Shown: one piece after another, positions 7,932 through 17,619 of the stretch
Numbering within the stretch: position 1 is the first letter of the stretch
Layout: each line of letters starts with the position of its first letter
Assembly (NCBI RefSeq): GCF_001729485.1
Contig: NZ_CP017157.1
Span: forward strand, 2,046,001-2,110,000
DNA length: 64,000 bases
Direction: 5' to 3'
DNA from: Streptomyces lydicus
Lineage (GTDB): Bacteria; Actinomycetota; Actinomycetes; Streptomycetales; Streptomycetaceae
Position numbers and translations under genes: made by a program
The notes under the pieces: generated by a model
Databases searched by the model: none
Told to the model about the DNA's origin: nothing
Seen by the model: only the letters and a program-made list of their open reading frames with translations

Positions 7932-9374
7932 GTGATCTCCCTGTCCCTCGCCGAGATCGCGAGCATCGTCGGCGGGCAGCAGCACGACATACCGGACGCC
8001 GACCGCCAGGTCACCGGGCCCGTCGTCACCGACTCCCGGGCGGTACGGCCCGGCGGCCTGTTCGTGGCGTTCGCCGGTGAACGCGTCGACGGCCACGACT
8101 TCGCGGCCGGCGCGGTCGAGGCCGGTGCCGTCGCCGTGCTCGCCAACCGCCCCGTCGGCGTACCCGCGATCGTGGTCCACGACGTCACCACCGCGCTCGG
8201 CGCGCTCGCCAGGGCCGTCGTCGAGCGGCTCGGCACCACCGTCGTCGGCCTGACCGGCTCGGCCGGCAAGACCAGCACCAAGGACCTGATCGCCCAGCTG
8301 CTGCAGCGGCACGGGCCGACCGTCTGGCCGGAGGGCAACCTCAACAACGAGATCGGGCTGCCGCTGACCGCGCTGCGCGCGGACGCGACCACCCGGCACC
8401 TCGTGCTGGAGATGGGCGCCCGCGGCATCGGCCACATCCGCTACCTGGCCGCCCTGACCCCGCCGCGGATCGGTGTGGTGCTCAACGTCGGCAGCGCGCA
8501 CATCGGCGAGTTCGGCGGCCGCGCGCAGATCGCGGAGGCAAAGGGCGAACTCGTCGAGGCGCTGCCGTCGGCCGAGGAGGGCGGGATCGCGGTGCTCAAC
8601 GCCGACGACCCGTACGTCCGCGCCATGGCGCCGCGCACCAAGGCCCGCACCGTCCTGTTCGGTGAGTCCGAGGAAGCGGCCGTCCGTGCCGAGAATGTCC
8701 GGCTCACCGACCTCGGACAGCCCGCTTTCACGCTTCACACACCCTCCGGGTGCAGTGATGTGACCATGCGGCTGTACGGTGAGCACCACGTGTCGAACGC
8801 GCTCGCCGCGGCCGCCGTAGCCCATGAGTTGGGCATGCCCGTCGACGAGATCGCCACCGCGCTCTCCGAAGCCGGCACGCTCTCCCGCTGGCGTATGGAG
8901 GTCACCGAGCGCGCGGACGGCGTGACGGTCGTCAACGACGCCTACAACGCGAATCCCGAGTCCATGCGAGCGGCGCTGCGTGCGCTGGTGGCGATGGGCG
9001 CGGCCGGCAAGGCCGAGGGCGGTCGTACGTGGGCGGTGCTCGGTGAGATGGCCGAGCTCGGTGAGGAGTCACTCGCCGAACACGACGCGGTCGGACGGCT
9101 GGTCGTCCGGCTCAACGTCAGCAAGCTCGTGGCAGTCGGCGGCAGGGAAGCGGCCTGGCTCGACATGGGCGCCAAGAACGAGGGTTCGTGGGGTGAGGAG
9201 TCGGTGCACGTGTCCGACGCGCGGGCGGCGGTCGACCTGTTGCGCAGCGAGCTGCGACCGGGAGACGTCGTGCTGGTCAAGGCGTCCCGGTCGGTGGGGC
9301 TGGAGCGGGTCGCCGCAGCATTGCTGGACGACGAGGGCGTGACGGTCGCTGAGGGTGGAGCCGCGTCCCGATGA
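7932..9374 (+). CDS. murF: UDP-MurNAc-tripeptide:D-Ala-D-Ala ligase MurF
   Basis: ATP-dependent cytoplasmic ligase that attaches D-Ala-D-Ala to the stem tripeptide, completing the UDP-MurNAc-pentapeptide. 480 residues. It shows the N-terminal Mur ligase fold with [13 protein letters not shown], the ATP loop [33 protein letters not shown], and the C-terminal [11 protein letters not shown] motif. GTG at 7932 is preceded by GGAGGTGA (from 7921), an excellent ribosome binding site. The end overlaps mraY by ATGA. Confidence 0.97.
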   Translation: MISLSLAEIASIVGGQQHDIPDADRQVTGPVVTDSRAVRPGGLFVAFAGERVDGHDFAAGAVEAGAVAVLANRPVGVPAIVVHDVTTALGALARAVVERLGTTVVGLTGSAGKTSTKDLIAQLLQRHGPTVWPEGNLNNEIGLPLTALRADATTRHLVLEMGARGIGHIRYLAALTPPRIGVVLNVGSAHIGEFGGRAQIAEAKGELVEALPSAEEGGIAVLNADDPYVRAMAPRTKARTVLFGESEEAAVRAENVRLTDLGQPAFTLHTPSGCSDVTMRLYGEHHVSNALAAAAVAHELGMPVDEIATALSEAGTLSRWRMEVTERADGVTVVNDAYNANPESMRAALRALVAMGAAGKAEGGRTWAVLGEMAELGEESLAEHDAVGRLVVRLNVSKLVAVGGREAAWLDMGAKNEGSWGEESVHVSDARAAVDLLRSELRPGDVVLVKASRSVGLERVAAALLDDEGVTVAEGGAASR

Positions 9375-10444
9375 ACTCGATGAAGCAGATCCTCTTCTCC
9401 GGAATGATCGGGCTCTTCCTGACCCTGATCGGCACCCCGCTGCTGATCAAACTGCTGGCGAGGAAGGGGTACGGGCAGTTCATCCGCGATGACGGCCCCC
9501 GTACCCACGGCAGCAAGAAGGGGACGCCCACCATGGGTGGCATCTCCTTCATCCTGGCGACGATCATCGCCTACGTGCTGACCAAGGTCATCACGAGCAG
9601 TGACCCCACCTTCTCGGGTGTGCTGGTGCTGTTCCTGATGGCGGGCATGGGCCTGGTCGGCTTCCTGGACGACTACATCAAGATCGTCAAGCAGCGTTCG
9701 CTGGGCCTGCGGGCCAAGGCGAAGATGGCCGGCCAGCTGATCGTCGGCATCGCCTTCGCGGTGCTCTCGCTGCAGTTCGCCGACCTGCGCGGACAGACCC
9801 CGGCCTCGGACCGGCTGTCCTTCACGCAGGACTTCGGCTGGCAGATCGGCCCGGTGATCTTCGTGATCTGGGCGCTGTTCATGATCCTGGCGATGTCCAA
9901 CGGCGTGAACCTCACCGACGGCCTCGACGGCCTGGCCACCGGCGCCTCGGTGATGGTCTTCGGCGCGTACACCTTCATCGGCATCTGGCAGCACCAGGAG
10001 TCCTGCGCCAACCAGATCACCGCCGGACCGGGCTGTTACGAGGTGCGTGACCCGCTCGACCTCGCCGTGGTGGCCTCCGCCCTGATGGGCGCCTGCTTCG
10101 GCTTCCTGTGGTGGAACACCTCACCCGCCAAGATCTTCATGGGTGACACCGGCTCGCTGGCCCTGGGCGGCGCGCTGGCCGGCCTGGCCATCTGCTCCCG
10201 CACGGAGCTGCTGCTGGCCATCCTCGGCGGCCTGTTCGTCCTGATCACGATGTCCGTGGTCATCCAGGTCGGCTCGTTCCGCCTCACCGGCAAGCGGGTC
10301 TTCCGGATGGCGCCACTCCAGCACCACTTCGAACTCAAGGGGTGGTCCGAAGTCCTTGTGGTGGTCCGGTTCTGGATCATCCAGGGCATGTGCGTCATCG
10401 TCGGACTCGGCATCTTCTACGGCGGCTGGCAGGCAGCGAAGTGA
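9371..10444 (+). CDS. mraY: Phospho-MurNAc-pentapeptide translocase MraY
   Basis: Integral membrane transferase that joins UDP-MurNAc-pentapeptide to undecaprenyl phosphate, forming lipid I. 357 residues with about ten hydrophobic segments, typical of the family. Signature motifs are [57 protein letters not shown] and the C-terminal [10 protein letters not shown]; the aspartates in these bind Mg2+ and serve catalysis. ATG at 9371 overlaps the murF stop, and the stop overlaps the murD start (GTGA), so the three genes are translationally coupled. Confidence 0.98.
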   Translation: MNSMKQILFSGMIGLFLTLIGTPLLIKLLARKGYGQFIRDDGPRTHGSKKGTPTMGGISFILATIIAYVLTKVITSSDPTFSGVLVLFLMAGMGLVGFLDDYIKIVKQRSLGLRAKAKMAGQLIVGIAFAVLSLQFADLRGQTPASDRLSFTQDFGWQIGPVIFVIWALFMILAMSNGVNLTDGLDGLATGASVMVFGAYTFIGIWQHQESCANQITAGPGCYEVRDPLDLAVVASALMGACFGFLWWNTSPAKIFMGDTGSLALGGALAGLAICSRTELLLAILGGLFVLITMSVVIQVGSFRLTGKRVFRMAPLQHHFELKGWSEVLVVVRFWIIQGMCVIVGLGIFYGGWQAAK

Positions 10445-11955
10445 CCACGCACGGCCCGGCACCGACCCCCGCGGACTTCGCCGGTATGCACATCACCGTC
10501 GCCGGCCTCGGCGTGAGCGGCAGCAGTGCCGCCCGCGCCCTGGCCGGCCTCGGCGCCCACGTCACGGTCGTCGACGGCGGCGACGGCGACAAGCAGCGGG
10601 CCGCCGCGGCCGAGCTGGCGGAACGGGCCGCGACGGGCGGCCCCTCCGACACCGGCGGCGAGGGGCGAGGGGCGGGAATCACCGTGCGCCTCGGCGACGG
10701 GGACACCCTGCCCGAGGGCACCGACCTCGTCGTCACCTCGCCCGGTTGGAAGCCCGACAGCCCGCTGTTCACCGCGGCCGCCGCGGCCGGCGTGGACGTG
10801 GTCGGCGACGTGGAGATCGCCTGGCGGCTGCGGGGGCCGGACGCCGCGGCCTGGCTCGGCGTGACCGGCACCAACGGCAAGACCACCACCGTGCGGATGC
10901 TGGCCTCCATCCTGGAGGCCGAGGGCCTGCACACCATGGCCGTCGGCAACATCGGCACCCCGATCATCGACGTCGTGCTCGGCCAGGGCAAGGACGGCGC
11001 ACGCCCCTACGACGTGCTCGCCGTCGAGCTCTCCAGCTACCAGCTCCACTGGGCGCCGTCGCTGCGCGCGCACTCCGCCGCGGTCCTCAACCTCGCCCCC
11101 GACCACCTCGACTGGCACGGCTCCATGCAGGCGTACGCCGCCGACAAGGGCCGGATCTACGAGGGCAACACCGTCGCCTGCGTCTACAACGTGGCCGACA
11201 AGGCGACCGAGGAACTCGTCCGCGCGGCCGACGTCGAGGAGGGCTGCCGGGCCATCGGCTTCACCCTCGGCACCCCCGGCCCCTCCCAACTCGGCGTCGT
11301 CGAGGGCCTCCTCGTCGACCGGGCCTTCGTGGAGAACCGCCAGAAGCAGGCCCAGGAGCTGGCCGAGGTCTCCGACATCGCCCCCGGCTCCGGGACCCCC
11401 GCCCCGCACAACATCGCCAACGCCCTCGCGGCCGCGGCGCTGGCCCGCGCCTTCGGCGTCCGCCCCGCGGCGGTGCGCGACGGACTGCGTGCCTTCCACC
11501 CGGACGCCCACCGCATCCAGCACATCGCGGACGTCGACGGCGTCAGCTACATCGACGACTCCAAGGCCACCAACACCCACGCCGCCGAGGCGTCGTTGGC
11601 GGCGTACGAGCACATCGTGTGGATCGCCGGCGGCCTGGCGAAGGGCGCGACCTTCGACGAGCTGGTGCAGAAGTCGGCCGCGCGGCTGCGCGGCGTGGTG
11701 CTGATCGGCGCCGATCGGGCGCTGATTCGCGAAGCCCTGGCGCGACACGCCCCCGAGGTCCCGGTCGTCGACCTCGACCGGACCGACACTGGGGCGATGT
11801 CCCGGGCGGTGCGGGAAGCGGCCCGGCTGGCCGAGCCCGGCGACACCGTCCTGCTGGCTCCGGCCTGCGCCTCGATGGACATGTTCGTCAATTACAACAA
11901 GCGGGGCGACGCCTTCGCCGACGCGGTCCGTGAGCTGACCGCACGGGATCACTAG
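10441..11955 (+). CDS. murD: UDP-MurNAc-L-alanine:D-glutamate ligase MurD
   Basis: Adds D-glutamate to UDP-MurNAc-L-Ala in the cytoplasm. 504 residues from the GTG at 10441 that overlaps the mraY stop. The N-terminal nucleotide-sugar domain begins [17 protein letters not shown]; the ATP loop is [11 protein letters not shown] (around residues 140-150), followed by [23 protein letters not shown] and [10 protein letters not shown] Gly/Ser-rich stretch at about residues 60-79 is a short insertion between the first domain's strands compared with compact MurD proteins. It is followed by a 60-bp gap and ftsW. Confidence 0.96.
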   Translation: MTTHGPAPTPADFAGMHITVAGLGVSGSSAARALAGLGAHVTVVDGGDGDKQRAAAAELAERAATGGPSDTGGEGRGAGITVRLGDGDTLPEGTDLVVTSPGWKPDSPLFTAAAAAGVDVVGDVEIAWRLRGPDAAAWLGVTGTNGKTTTVRMLASILEAEGLHTMAVGNIGTPIIDVVLGQGKDGARPYDVLAVELSSYQLHWAPSLRAHSAAVLNLAPDHLDWHGSMQAYAADKGRIYEGNTVACVYNVADKATEELVRAADVEEGCRAIGFTLGTPGPSQLGVVEGLLVDRAFVENRQKQAQELAEVSDIAPGSGTPAPHNIANALAAAALARAFGVRPAAVRDGLRAFHPDAHRIQHIADVDGVSYIDDSKATNTHAAEASLAAYEHIVWIAGGLAKGATFDELVQKSAARLRGVVLIGADRALIREALARHAPEVPVVDLDRTDTGAMSRAVREAARLAEPGDTVLLAPACASMDMFVNYNKRGDAFADAVRELTARDH

Positions 11956-12015
11956 CCCGCGTCTCCCCGCCGTCGTCGCACACCGGCGGCGAGCGCACCT
12001 GTGGAGGGGACGAGG

Positions 12016-13389
12016 ATGACGGCCCGACCGGTGAGGACGGGGCGGGCGGGCGGAAGCGCGTCCGCCCCGCCGCGTTCGTCCCGCCGCACGTCCCCGGTGC
12101 GCCCGCCGCGCGGCGGCCGCCCGCGAGGCGGCCCCCGTGGGCTGCACACCCGGCTCAGACGGGCCTGGGACCGCCCGCTGACCGCCTACTACCTCATCCT
12201 CGGCGGCAGCCTGCTGATCACCGTCCTGGGCCTGGTGATGGTCTACTCGGCGTCCCAGATCAAGGCGCTGCAGTCCGGCCTCGCCCCGTCGTTCTTCTTC
12301 CGCAAACAGCTGCTCGCGGCCGTCCTCGGCGGCGGACTGCTGCTCTTCGCCGCCCGGATGCCCGTACGCGTGCACCGGACCCTCGCCTACCCGCTGCTGG
12401 CCGGCTCGGTGTTCCTGATGTGCCTGGTCCAGATCCCCGGCATAGGGGTCGCGGTCAACGGCAACCAGAACTGGATCAACCTCGGCGGCCCTTTCCAGAT
12501 GCAACCGAGCGAGTTCGCCAAGCTCGCGCTCGTCCTGTGGGCCGCCGACCTGCTCGCCCGCAAACAGGACAAGCGGCTGCTGGTCCAGTGGAAGCACCTG
12601 CTGGTGCCGCTGGTTCCCGTCGCCTTCCTGCTGCTGGGGCTGATCATGCTCGGCGGCGACATGGGCACCGCGATCATTCTCACGGCGATCCTCTTCGGGC
12701 TGCTGTGGCTGGCCGGAGCGCCGACCCGGCTCTTCGTGGGGGTGCTCGGCACCGCTACGGTGATCGGCGCGCTGCTGATCAAGACCAGCGCCAACCGGAT
12801 GGCCCGGCTGGCCTGCATCGGCGCGACCGATCCGGGCCCGGGCGATCAGTGCTGGCAGGCCGTGCACGGGATCTACGCCCTCGCCTCAGGCGGATTCTTC
12901 GGTTCCGGCCTCGGTGCGAGTATGGAAAAATGGGGTGAACTCCCTGAACCGCACACCGACTTCATCTTCGCCATCACCGGGGAGGAACTGGGACTGGCGG
13001 GGACGCTGTCGGTGCTCGCCCTCTTCGCGGCTCTAGGCTATGCGGGTATCCGCGTGGCCGGACGCACGGAGGACCCCTTCGTACGGTACGCCGCGGGAGG
13101 CGTGACCACCTGGATCACGGCCCAGGCCGTGATCAACATCGGTGCGGTGCTCGGCCTGTTGCCGATCGCCGGTGTCCCGCTCCCGCTGTTCTCCTACGGA
13201 GGCTCCGCCCTGCTGCCGACGATGTTCGCCATCGGACTCTTGATCGCCTTCGCGCGTGACGAGCCCGCTGCACGGGCGGCGCTGTCGGCCCGGTCGGCGC
13301 GGAGGCCGGTTTCCGGCAGGAGACCGGCCGGGGTGAGATGGAAGACGATGAGACGGCGCGTCAAGAAGCGGCCGTCCGGAGAGCGGTGA
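12016..13389 (+). CDS. ftsW: Septal peptidoglycan glycosyltransferase FtsW
   Basis: SEDS-family polymerase that extends glycan strands from lipid II at the septum together with FtsI. ATG at 12016 is chosen over GTG at 12001 because GGAGGGG lies 6 nt before it; the protein then has 457 residues. A ~50-residue Arg/Gly/Pro-rich cytoplasmic tail precedes the first span (YYLILGGSLLITVLGLVMVYS). SEDS motifs seen include QPSEFAKLALVLWAADLLA, GGDMGTAIIL, GSGLGASMEKWGELPEPHTDFIFAITGEELG and PLPLFSYGGSALL. The downstream murG starts 6 bp beyond the stop. Confidence 0.97.
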   Translation: MTARPVRTGRAGGSASAPPRSSRRTSPVRPPRGGRPRGGPRGLHTRLRRAWDRPLTAYYLILGGSLLITVLGLVMVYSASQIKALQSGLAPSFFFRKQLLAAVLGGGLLLFAARMPVRVHRTLAYPLLAGSVFLMCLVQIPGIGVAVNGNQNWINLGGPFQMQPSEFAKLALVLWAADLLARKQDKRLLVQWKHLLVPLVPVAFLLLGLIMLGGDMGTAIILTAILFGLLWLAGAPTRLFVGVLGTATVIGALLIKTSANRMARLACIGATDPGPGDQCWQAVHGIYALASGGFFGSGLGASMEKWGELPEPHTDFIFAITGEELGLAGTLSVLALFAALGYAGIRVAGRTEDPFVRYAAGGVTTWITAQAVINIGAVLGLLPIAGVPLPLFSYGGSALLPTMFAIGLLIAFARDEPAARAALSARSARRPVSGRRPAGVRWKTMRRRVKKRPSGER

Positions 13390-13395
13390 ATTTCG

Positions 13396-14487
13396 GTGCA
13401 TGTCGTACTCGCCGGTGGGGGGACCGCCGGCCACATCGAGCCCGCGCTCGCCCTCGCGGACGCACTGCGGAGGCAGGACCCCACGGTGGGGATCACGGCA
13501 CTCGGTACGGAGAAGGGGCTGGAGACCCGGCTCGTCCCCGAGCGCGGTTACGAGCTGGGGCTCATCCCGGCCGTGCCGCTGCCACGCAAGCCCACCCCCG
13601 AACTGATCACCGTTCCCGGGCGGCTGCGCGGCACGATCAAGGCCGCCGAGCAGATCCTGGAGCGCACGAAGGCCGACTGCGTGGTCGGCTTCGGCGGCTA
13701 CGTGGCGCTGCCCGGCTATCTGGCGGCCAAGCGGCTCGGGGTGCCGATCATCGTCCACGAGGCCAACGCCCGCCCCGGCCTGGCCAACAAGATCGGTTCG
13801 CGGTACGCCAAGTTCGTCGCCGTCAGCACCCCCGACAGCAAGCTGCGCGGTGCCCGCTACGTCGGCATCCCGCTGCGCCGCACCATCGCGACCCTCGACC
13901 GCGCCGCGGTCCGTCCCGAGGCGCGGGCCGCCTTCGGCCTCGACCCCAACCTGCCGACCCTGCTGGTGTCCGGCGGTTCGCAGGGCGCGCGCCGGCTGAA
14001 CGAGGTCATCCAGGCGACCGTGCCGGCCCTTCAGCGGGCCGGCATCCAGGTGCTGCACGCGGTCGGCCCGAAGAACGAATTGCCGCATGTGGACAACATG
14101 CCCGGGATGCCGCCCTATGTCCCGGTACCGTACGTGGACCGGATGGATCTCGCGTACGCCGCGGCCGACATGATGCTCTGCCGCGCGGGCGCGATGACCG
14201 TCGCCGAGTTGTCCGCCGTCGGGCTCCCGGCCGCGTTCGTCCCGCTGCCCATCGGCAACGGCGAGCAGCGGCTCAACGCCCAGCCGCTGGTCAACGCCGG
14301 CGGGGGCCTGCTGGTCGACGACGCCCAGCTGACCCCGGACTGGGTGCAGAACACGGTGCTCCCGGTCCTGGCGGATCCGCACCGGCTGTACGAGATGTCC
14401 CGCGCGGCCTCCGAGTTCGGCCGCCGGGACGCCGACGAGTTGCTGGTCGGCATGGTGTACGAGGCGATCGCGCAGCGCAACAACTAG
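13396..14487 (+). CDS. murG: Lipid II synthase MurG
   Basis: Membrane-associated GT28 glycosyltransferase that transfers GlcNAc from UDP-GlcNAc to lipid I, forming lipid II. 363 residues beginning MHVVLAGGGTAGHIEPALALAD, the first G-loop of the family. It continues with GFGGYVALPGYLAAKRLGVPIIVHEANARPGLANK, the second G-loop LLVSGGSQGARRLNE, and the donor-binding region CRAGAMTVAELSAVGLPAAFVPLP with NEQRLNAQ-like residues. The start GTG at 13396 lies 6 bp after ftsW. Confidence 0.98.
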   Translation: MHVVLAGGGTAGHIEPALALADALRRQDPTVGITALGTEKGLETRLVPERGYELGLIPAVPLPRKPTPELITVPGRLRGTIKAAEQILERTKADCVVGFGGYVALPGYLAAKRLGVPIIVHEANARPGLANKIGSRYAKFVAVSTPDSKLRGARYVGIPLRRTIATLDRAAVRPEARAAFGLDPNLPTLLVSGGSQGARRLNEVIQATVPALQRAGIQVLHAVGPKNELPHVDNMPGMPPYVPVPYVDRMDLAYAAADMMLCRAGAMTVAELSAVGLPAAFVPLPIGNGEQRLNAQPLVNAGGGLLVDDAQLTPDWVQNTVLPVLADPHRLYEMSRAASEFGRRDADELLVGMVYEAIAQRNN

Positions 14488-14509
14488 CGCCCGACAGAAG
14501 GCAGGGAGC

Positions 14510-15325
14510 GTGGCCGGACCGACGACCGCCAGGCGCGGCGAGAAGAAGTCACCGTCCGGCCCGCCCTCCGCCCCGGAGGAGCGCGGGCGGAGATTCCGCT
14601 GGGCGCGCACTCCGCTCCGCGCGCCGGGCCGCCGCGGTCTGATCATCATCACGGTGTGCGCGGTACTGCTCGGCGCGTTCGGCGCCTGGGCGTTCTACGC
14701 CTCGGACTGGCTGCGGCTCGAACGCGTCAAGGCAACCGGCACCGGCGTTCTGACCCCGCGTGAGGTCGTGGACGCGGCCGACGCCCCGATGAACGCACCG
14801 CTCATTTCGGTGGATACGGACGCGCTGGCCCACCGTCTGCGCGCCCGGCTCCCGCGCATCAAGAGCGTCGACGTCGAGCGGTCCTGGCCGCACACCATCG
14901 GTCTGAAAGTGACCGAAAGGACGCCGGAACTCGTGATGCGAGCGGGCGGAAAGTTCGTCGAAGTGGACGCCGAGGGCGTCCGGTTCGCCACCGTCACGGC
15001 CGCCCCCAAGGGTGTTCCGCTTCTGGAAATGGCCGTTTCGCACGCCCCGAGTCCGGAACGGTTCGGAGTCGACCGTTTGCGGCGCGCGGCGGTCCAGGTC
15101 GCACAGGATCTGCCCCCGGCCGTACGCAAGGACGTCCGCAAGGTGCGCGTACGGTCTTATGACTCGGTCACCCTCGAACTGGCCGGTGGACGCACGGTCG
15201 CGTGGGGCAGCAGCGAACAGGGCGCCGAAAAGGCGAAGGTGCTGGCCGCGCTGCTGAAAGCGGCACGTGACGCGCGCCACTTTGACATCAGCGTCCCCAG
15301 CGCCCCTGCGGTATCGGGGAGTTGA
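14510..15325 (+). CDS. ftsQ: Cell division protein FtsQ (POTRA domain)
   Basis: Bitopic divisome scaffold linking FtsL and its partner to the septum. 271 residues. It has a basic cytoplasmic tail, one membrane span at about residues 44-65 (LIIITVCAVLLGAFGAWAFYA), then the POTRA domain (LERVKATGTGVLTPREVVDAAD through KVTERTPELVMRAGGKFVEVDAEG) and the FtsQ/DivIB beta domain. GTG at 14510 follows GGGAGC at close range. A 283-bp control region separates it from ftsZ, so ftsZ can be read both from the operon and from its own promoters. Confidence 0.93.
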   Translation: MAGPTTARRGEKKSPSGPPSAPEERGRRFRWARTPLRAPGRRGLIIITVCAVLLGAFGAWAFYASDWLRLERVKATGTGVLTPREVVDAADAPMNAPLISVDTDALAHRLRARLPRIKSVDVERSWPHTIGLKVTERTPELVMRAGGKFVEVDAEGVRFATVTAAPKGVPLLEMAVSHAPSPERFGVDRLRRAAVQVAQDLPPAVRKDVRKVRVRSYDSVTLELAGGRTVAWGSSEQGAEKAKVLAALLKAARDARHFDISVPSAPAVSGS

Positions 15326-15373
15326 CCTCCGTAGCCGCAGGCCAGCACCCTGGATGGCTACGACTATGGGTGA

Positions 15374-15386
15374 TCACATAGGGTGA
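15374..15386 (+). promoter_or_regulatory. BldD-box-like inverted repeat upstream of ftsZ
   Basis: TCAC-N5-GTGA (15374-15377 and 15383-15386) matches the BldD signature TNAC...GTNA. BldD is the c-di-GMP-dependent repressor of sporulation genes, and ftsZ is an established BldD target in Streptomyces. The site lies 30 bp before the vegetative-like -35 element. Identification is by motif only. Confidence 0.55.
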
Positions 15387-15415
15387 AAAGAAAAACGGGA
15401 GGTTCGGCGTGTTCG

Positions 15416-15445
15416 TTGAACGGGCGCGCCTTGTCGACTTAGTGT
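15416..15445 (+). promoter_or_regulatory. Candidate ftsZ promoter
   Basis: TTGAAC (15416-15421), 18 nt, TAGTGT (15440-15445). The -10 hexamer overlaps GTGTC (15442-15446), the reverse complement of the GACAC core bound by WhiA; a second GACAC lies near 15574-15578, closer to the start codon. GTTCC...GGAAC (15449-15453, 15465-15469) forms a further short inverted repeat just downstream. Streptomyces ftsZ is known to be read from several promoters, one of them developmental. Confidence 0.5.
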
Positions 15446-15489
15446 CTCGTTCCAAAGGGACTATGGAACCAAGGAACACAGGCACAGGT

Positions 15490-15533
15490 AACCCTAAACT
15501 TCAACGTTAGGGTTCGGGTCGGCGATACGAACC
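15490..15533 (+). promoter_or_regulatory. Overlapping inverted repeats in ftsZ leader
   Basis: AACCCTAA (15490-15497) and TTAGGGTT (15507-15514) are perfect complements around a 9-nt spacer. The right arm runs into GGTTCG (15511-15516), which is complementary to CGAACC (15528-15533). The two hairpins share bases and so exclude each other. They may be an operator or an RNA switch in the ftsZ leader. The binding factor is not identified. Confidence 0.4.
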
Positions 15534-15608
15534 GTCCCATCGGCATCAGTCGGCGTCCACACGCACAGTGCGGCGACGACACGTAACTCGAGGCGAGAGG
15601 CCTTCGAC

Positions 15609-16841
15609 GTGGCAGCACCGCAGAACTACCTCGCAGTCATCAAGGTCGTCGGCATCGGCGGCGGTGGCGTGAACGCCATCAACCGGATGATCGAGGTCGG
15701 GCTCAAGGGCGTCGAGTTCATCGCGATCAACACCGATGCGCAGGCGCTGCTGATGAGCGACGCCGACGTCAAGCTCGACGTAGGCCGCGAAATGACCCGC
15801 GGCCTCGGCGCCGGCGCCAACCCGGATGTGGGTCGCAAGGCGGCCGAGGATCACCGTGAGGAGATCGAGGAGGTCCTCAAGGGGGCCGACATGGTCTTCG
15901 TGACCGCGGGCGAGGGCGGCGGCACCGGCACCGGCGGCGCACCCGTCGTCGCCAACATCGCGCGCTCGCTGGGCGCCCTGACGATCGGTGTGGTCACCCG
16001 GCCGTTCACCTTCGAGGGCCGCCGTCGCGCCAACCAGGCCGAGGACGGCATCGCGCAGCTACGCGAAGAGGTCGACACCCTCATCGTGATCCCCAACGAC
16101 CGACTGCTGTCCATCTCGGACCGCCAGGTGAGCGTGCTCGACGCGTTCAAGTCCGCGGACCAGGTACTGCTGTCGGGTGTCCAGGGCATCACCGACCTGA
16201 TCACCACCCCGGGTCTGATCAACCTCGACTTCGCCGACGTCAAGTCCGTGATGTCGGAGGCCGGCTCGGCCCTGATGGGCATCGGCTCGGCGCGCGGCGA
16301 CGACCGCGCGGTGGCCGCCGCGGAGATGGCGATCTCCTCGCCGCTCCTGGAGGCGTCCATCGACGGCGCCCGCGGGGTGCTGCTGTCCATCTCCGGCGGC
16401 TCCGACCTCGGTCTCTTCGAGATCAACGAGGCGGCGCAGCTGGTCAGCGAGGCGGCGCACCCGGAAGCCAACATCATCTTCGGTGCGGTCATCGACGACG
16501 CGCTGGGCGACGAGGTCCGGGTCACGGTCATCGCCGCGGGCTTCGACGGCGGTCAGCCGCCGGCCCGCCGCGACGCGCAGTCGGCGCTGTCGGCCCCGAA
16601 GCGCGAGGAGCCGGCCCCGGCCCCGAGCCGTCCGGCCGCTCCGCCGGAGCCCCGGACGTCCTCGTCCTTCGGCGGCCTCGGCTCGGTGCCCGCACGCGAC
16701 GAGGAGCCGGTGACCGCCGAGCCCTCCTCCTCGCTGGGTGAGGTGCCGGCGCCGTCGAACACCCCGCAGGTTCCCCCGGCCCGTCCGTCGTACTCCGACT
16801 CCGCGGCCGAGGAACTGGACGTTCCCGACTTCCTGAAGTGA
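15609..16841 (+). CDS. ftsZ: Cell division GTPase FtsZ
   Basis: Tubulin-like GTPase that forms the cytokinetic ring and, in Streptomyces, the ladders of sporulation septa. 410 residues. Motifs are [13 protein letters not shown] (T1), the tubulin signature [26 protein letters not shown] (T7 loop/synergy helix), a disordered Ala/Pro/Glu linker from about 325 to 400, and the conserved C-terminal peptide [10 protein letters not shown] that binds SepF and other partners. GTG at 15609 follows a GAGAGG ribosome binding site. Upstream sits a large regulatory region; pgeF, yggS and sepF follow closely. Confidence 0.99.
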   Translation: MAAPQNYLAVIKVVGIGGGGVNAINRMIEVGLKGVEFIAINTDAQALLMSDADVKLDVGREMTRGLGAGANPDVGRKAAEDHREEIEEVLKGADMVFVTAGEGGGTGTGGAPVVANIARSLGALTIGVVTRPFTFEGRRRANQAEDGIAQLREEVDTLIVIPNDRLLSISDRQVSVLDAFKSADQVLLSGVQGITDLITTPGLINLDFADVKSVMSEAGSALMGIGSARGDDRAVAAAEMAISSPLLEASIDGARGVLLSISGGSDLGLFEINEAAQLVSEAAHPEANIIFGAVIDDALGDEVRVTVIAAGFDGGQPPARRDAQSALSAPKREEPAPAPSRPAAPPEPRTSSSFGGLGSVPARDEEPVTAEPSSSLGEVPAPSNTPQVPPARPSYSDSAAEELDVPDFLK

Positions 16842-16854
16842 CCGAAGCACCGAA

Positions 16855-17619
16855 GTGATAGGGCAACAGCACCACGAGAGCGGCGCGCACTTCGCCTTCA
16901 CCGACAGGTGGGGCGGGGTGAGCGCCGCTCCGTATGATCAGCTCAACCTGGGCGGCGCGGTCGGCGACGACCCGGAGGCCGTCCGTACCAACCGCGCGCT
17001 GGCGGCGGCCGAACTCGGCCTCGACTCGGCCGCGGTGGTCTGGATGAACCAGGTCCACGGCAGGGACGTCGCGGTGGTCGAAGGACCCTGGCGCGATGCC
17101 GACGTCCCGTGCGTGGACGCGGTGGTGACGGCGCGCCGGGGCCTCGCGCTCGCCGTACTCACCGCCGACTGCACCCCGGTCCTGCTGGCCGATCCGGCCG
17201 CCGGGATCGCGGGGGCCGCGCACGCCGGACGGCCCGGCCTGGTCGCCGGCGTGGTGCCGGCGGTCGTCGAGGCGATGGTCGAACTGGGCGCGGAGCCGGC
17301 CCGGATCCTCGCGCGTACCGGACCCGCGATCTGCGGCCGGTGCTACGAGGTGCCCGAGGCGATGCGCTCCGATGTCGCCGCGGTGGTGCCCGAGGCGCAC
17401 GCGACGACCGGGTGGGGCACCCCGGCGGTGGACGTCACCGCGGGGGTGCGGGCCCAACTCGCCGCCGCGGGCGTCGCGGTGCGTGAGGATTCCCACATCT
17501 GTACGCGGGAGTCCGCGGACCACTTCTCTTATCGGCGCGACCGCACGACCGGGCGGCTCGCGAGCTATGTGTGGCTCGGGGAGATCCCCGGCCGCGGGCC
17601 GGGGGAGGCCGAGCTGTGA
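16855..17619 (+). CDS. pgeF: YfiH/PgeF-type peptidoglycan editing (laccase-fold) protein
   Basis: A 254-residue protein of the YfiH/YlmD multicopper-oxidase-like family. Members are purine-nucleoside-active enzymes, and in E. coli PgeF corrects L-Ser misincorporation into the stem peptide. Zn/His-Cys motifs appear as MNQVHGRDV, LTADCTPVLLAD, AAHAGRPGLVAGVV and GPAICGRCYEVPEAM. GTG at 16855 lies 13 bp after ftsZ and has a poor ribosome binding site. The stop overlaps the yggS start (GTGA). Its place directly behind ftsZ is the usual arrangement in actinobacteria and many Firmicutes. The exact activity here is inferred. Confidence 0.88.
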   Translation: MIGQQHHESGAHFAFTDRWGGVSAAPYDQLNLGGAVGDDPEAVRTNRALAAAELGLDSAAVVWMNQVHGRDVAVVEGPWRDADVPCVDAVVTARRGLALAVLTADCTPVLLADPAAGIAGAAHAGRPGLVAGVVPAVVEAMVELGAEPARILARTGPAICGRCYEVPEAMRSDVAAVVPEAHATTGWGTPAVDVTAGVRAQLAAAGVAVREDSHICTRESADHFSYRRDRTTGRLASYVWLGEIPGRGPGEAEL

